A DNA stretch of 64,000 nt, from assembly GCA_941918925.1 (NCBI GenBank), contig OW799236.1, positions 119,857,062 through 119,921,061 on the forward strand, written 5' to 3'. The notes beneath the pieces were generated by a model, which saw only the letters and a program-made list of their open reading frames with translations, did no database searches and had not been told where the DNA came from. The stretch comes from Phyto melanocephala. Lineage: Eukaryota > Arthropoda > Insecta > Diptera > Rhinophoridae. Every line of letters begins with the position of its first letter. The first letter of the stretch is position 1. This document shows, piece by piece, positions 61,942-64,000 of this stretch. The translations under genes were made by a program, and so were the position numbers.

Positions 61942-64000
61942 AATTCTGTGATAGCTAGTCTTTTGTTTTTAAGAAATTTACGGCCAAATCTCCAAATATC
62001 AAAATTTTTTGCTAAAGGTGGCGCAAAATATTCTTTCACTAAATTTTTTTTTTGAAATAGTTTTTTTTTCAGATTATATTTATTTAGGCAGCTAATACAT
62101 GGAATGTTTTTTGTTTAATGTTAAAATTGTTCATATCGTATTGCATCGGGTTACTTCACACATATCAATTTATTTATTTATTTATTTATTAAAGTCTATG
62201 GAATAATCCTTACAGACTAATGGCGAATTGATATTTACCGGTATTTTCAAAAATCATAACATCTTCGGATATAATGATGACTTTTGCTCTGCTTTGTATA
62301 TTTATTAAGCCCCTGCTTAAAATATTTCTATATTATGCTATGATTCATTGGTTATGCACCCAGCAAAAACTATGCAATGAGTTTCTATTATAGAACAACA
62401 AAATTTATGAAGACTAGTGCCTAGCGTCATTTTTAGGATCTTTTAGCTGATATATAAAAAAACTTTTATGTATATTTTTTTGTATCGTATTTGTAGAAGT
62501 GACTTAAATTCGAGCACTTTCTTTTATAATTTGTATTTATAAAAGTATGCTTGATTAGAGAAAGTCGAAGTTCATATAGTGGTGTGCAGAAATATATAAA
62601 GTATGTTTATTTCTTCAACACATCATATGTTATAAGTGACCCCAATTAAAATTCTTTAAATAATTTTTAAGATAAACAGGTCTTTGCTTTAGTTTTTACC
62701 AACCCCCATAAAATTATTTAACCAACTCCGTACCCTATTTTATTTTTACGAGAAGAGCAACAAACAAGAAACGCTAAAACAAGATAAATAGCTAAATACC
62801 ATCATCATTGAATGTTGCTAGCGGCCTTAACAGATCTACAATATTTACAGTCTAATATTTATTGCCTAAATGTATGTACGAAAAATGGAAAACATAAAAC
62901 GATCAAACGTACAAACATACAAACAACACCACTGAGACAAACACTATTTCATGACATACTTTTTTATTTGGCCATCCAAAATAAAGTCTCCCTAACAAAT
63001 AATGTTCTACAAATATTGATGGCTGGCAGCCATTTAGTTCTGAATGCTGCCCTCTGCTTCTCCTACTCTTTCAATAATTTTACAGTCCTTGTGAACGTGT
63101 TTTATGTATGTGTATACAACAAGCATTTGTATAAAAGTCAAATGTGGTAATTAGACATTATGCTTGTTGTTGTTTTTTATGCACTGTGTATGTGTGTCGT
63201 AGTTGTTTACTTAAAAATAAATTTACCCGGTTCGAATAGTCTTTTTTGCGGTTTCAGCTCCACATGCCCTCAATAAAATTATTATCAATGACGTTTATGG
63301 GGCATTTGTAAAGATTGATATTTTTCTGTGTTATTTTTTTTTTTTTTCAATTTTTTATTTTTAACTGCAATTTGTGTATTTTTTTCATAAGCTAAAAAAA
63401 GTTATTTAATATATCAATGGCTTTATGTATTGCAATGTGTTTTCGGCTAAAACAATAACCATATAATTAAAAGGTTGCATGTGGATAAATCGGGGAGGAC
63501 GACTTGTAGAGTTTTTTTGGTCTTGAAATTTTTCGTTGCACAGTACTTAAAATGATGACTTAATACGCCATTACTTTAAGCAAATGGTGAATTTTCGCGT
63601 TCAGCCATTGTCATTTTTCTCGTGGCTTCAACCTTCTAAAGACATGGAAAAACTTTACTCAAACCATACTAAAAACAAGGCCGACCAGCTCAATTAACTT
63701 AAATTAAAAGTTTATTAAGAAAATCAATCAAAAATATTAGTCTGAAATCTATGTGAGTACATGTGCTTGGAAGTTCATATTACACAGCCGAGAACAGTTC
63801 TGTGGTTTTTGTGGGCAACCACGTATGTCTTAAAATCAAATTTTCAGGACAGCTACAAAACCGTGTTATTGCTGAACGATTTTTTAGTTTATATAGAAGT
63901 TGCGTTGTTATGACACTAAAATAATCGGAACGGAAAACTTTTAAAACCAAGTAAAGGCCGTCTTAAACCAAGCAACATGGCATTATTAACTTAAACTCGT
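61942..64000. other. AT-rich stretch to the window end
   Basis: No gene recognised. It contains an ATTT microsatellite at 62169-62190 and a 112-codon ATG frame at 62812-63150, with a hydrophobic second half around MAGSHLVLNAALCFSYSF and no identifiable domain. A weak splice-bounded open segment is listed at 63258-63307. Confidence 0.5.
63258..63307 (+). other. Possible 50-nt internal exon
   Basis: Acceptor TTTTTTGCGGTTTCAG (AG at 63256-63257), one open frame encoding PHALNKIIINDVYGAF, then donor-like TTT|GTAAAG. The donor is mediocre and no partner exon is known. Confidence 0.15.

Overview
The window is AT-rich, repeat-laden eukaryotic DNA with no complete conserved host gene. Its transposon repertoire suggests a higher fly, probably a calyptrate such as a blow fly or muscid. 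That repertoire includes a repeat opening TATACCCGCCACC and closing with an ATTCGGC/GCCGAAT hairpin plus CTTACTTGTT, Tc1/mariner relics, and a Penelope-like element. The fly assignment is inferred from recognised repeat families, not from a marker gene. The sequence reads as long introns or intergenic DNA. Most open frames are short, AT-driven or repeat-borne.

Layout. Five copies (A-E) of one 2.4-2.7 kb element lie at 1-2242 (cut by the window edge), 11573-14261, 20358-22777, 23844-26572 and 47121-49543, all on the plus strand. Each complete copy has a 5' terminal hairpin, a GTCCGTCT microsatellite, tandem 288-bp units, a nested Tc1/mariner-type MITE, a subterminal inverted repeat and a 3' hairpin. 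This is the architecture known for Helentron-associated elements (HINEs). Two more distant relatives sit at 33388-33870 (minus) and 61208-61941 (plus), with a relic at 41206-41400. A half-MITE lies alone at 16242-16513.

Other mobile DNA: a 5'-truncated Penelope-like retroelement (42179-43992) encoding the end of a reverse transcriptase plus a GIY-YIG endonuclease, with inverted pLTRs, a flanking direct repeat and a hammerhead-like motif; an internally deleted mariner with a small internal inversion (50207-51173, minus); a mariner relic (39005-39470, minus); and a decayed Tc1/mariner transposase (52738-53638, plus) whose 3' end matches the MITE nested in the five repeats. An ~850-bp TATRAG hexanucleotide array occupies 29859-30714.

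Host coding potential is limited to weak candidates. The best are a minus-strand exon at 55053-55203 (His/Gln-rich, then a signal-peptide-like MASQQHIWYIIPLILFLIG, ending in a perfect AG|GTAAGT donor), a plus-strand 57-residue frame with a signal-like N-terminus at 35130-35303, a C2H2/C2HC-like half finger at 35475-35523, and several short open segments between splice-like signals. They lie on both strands and do not assemble into one gene from sequence alone.
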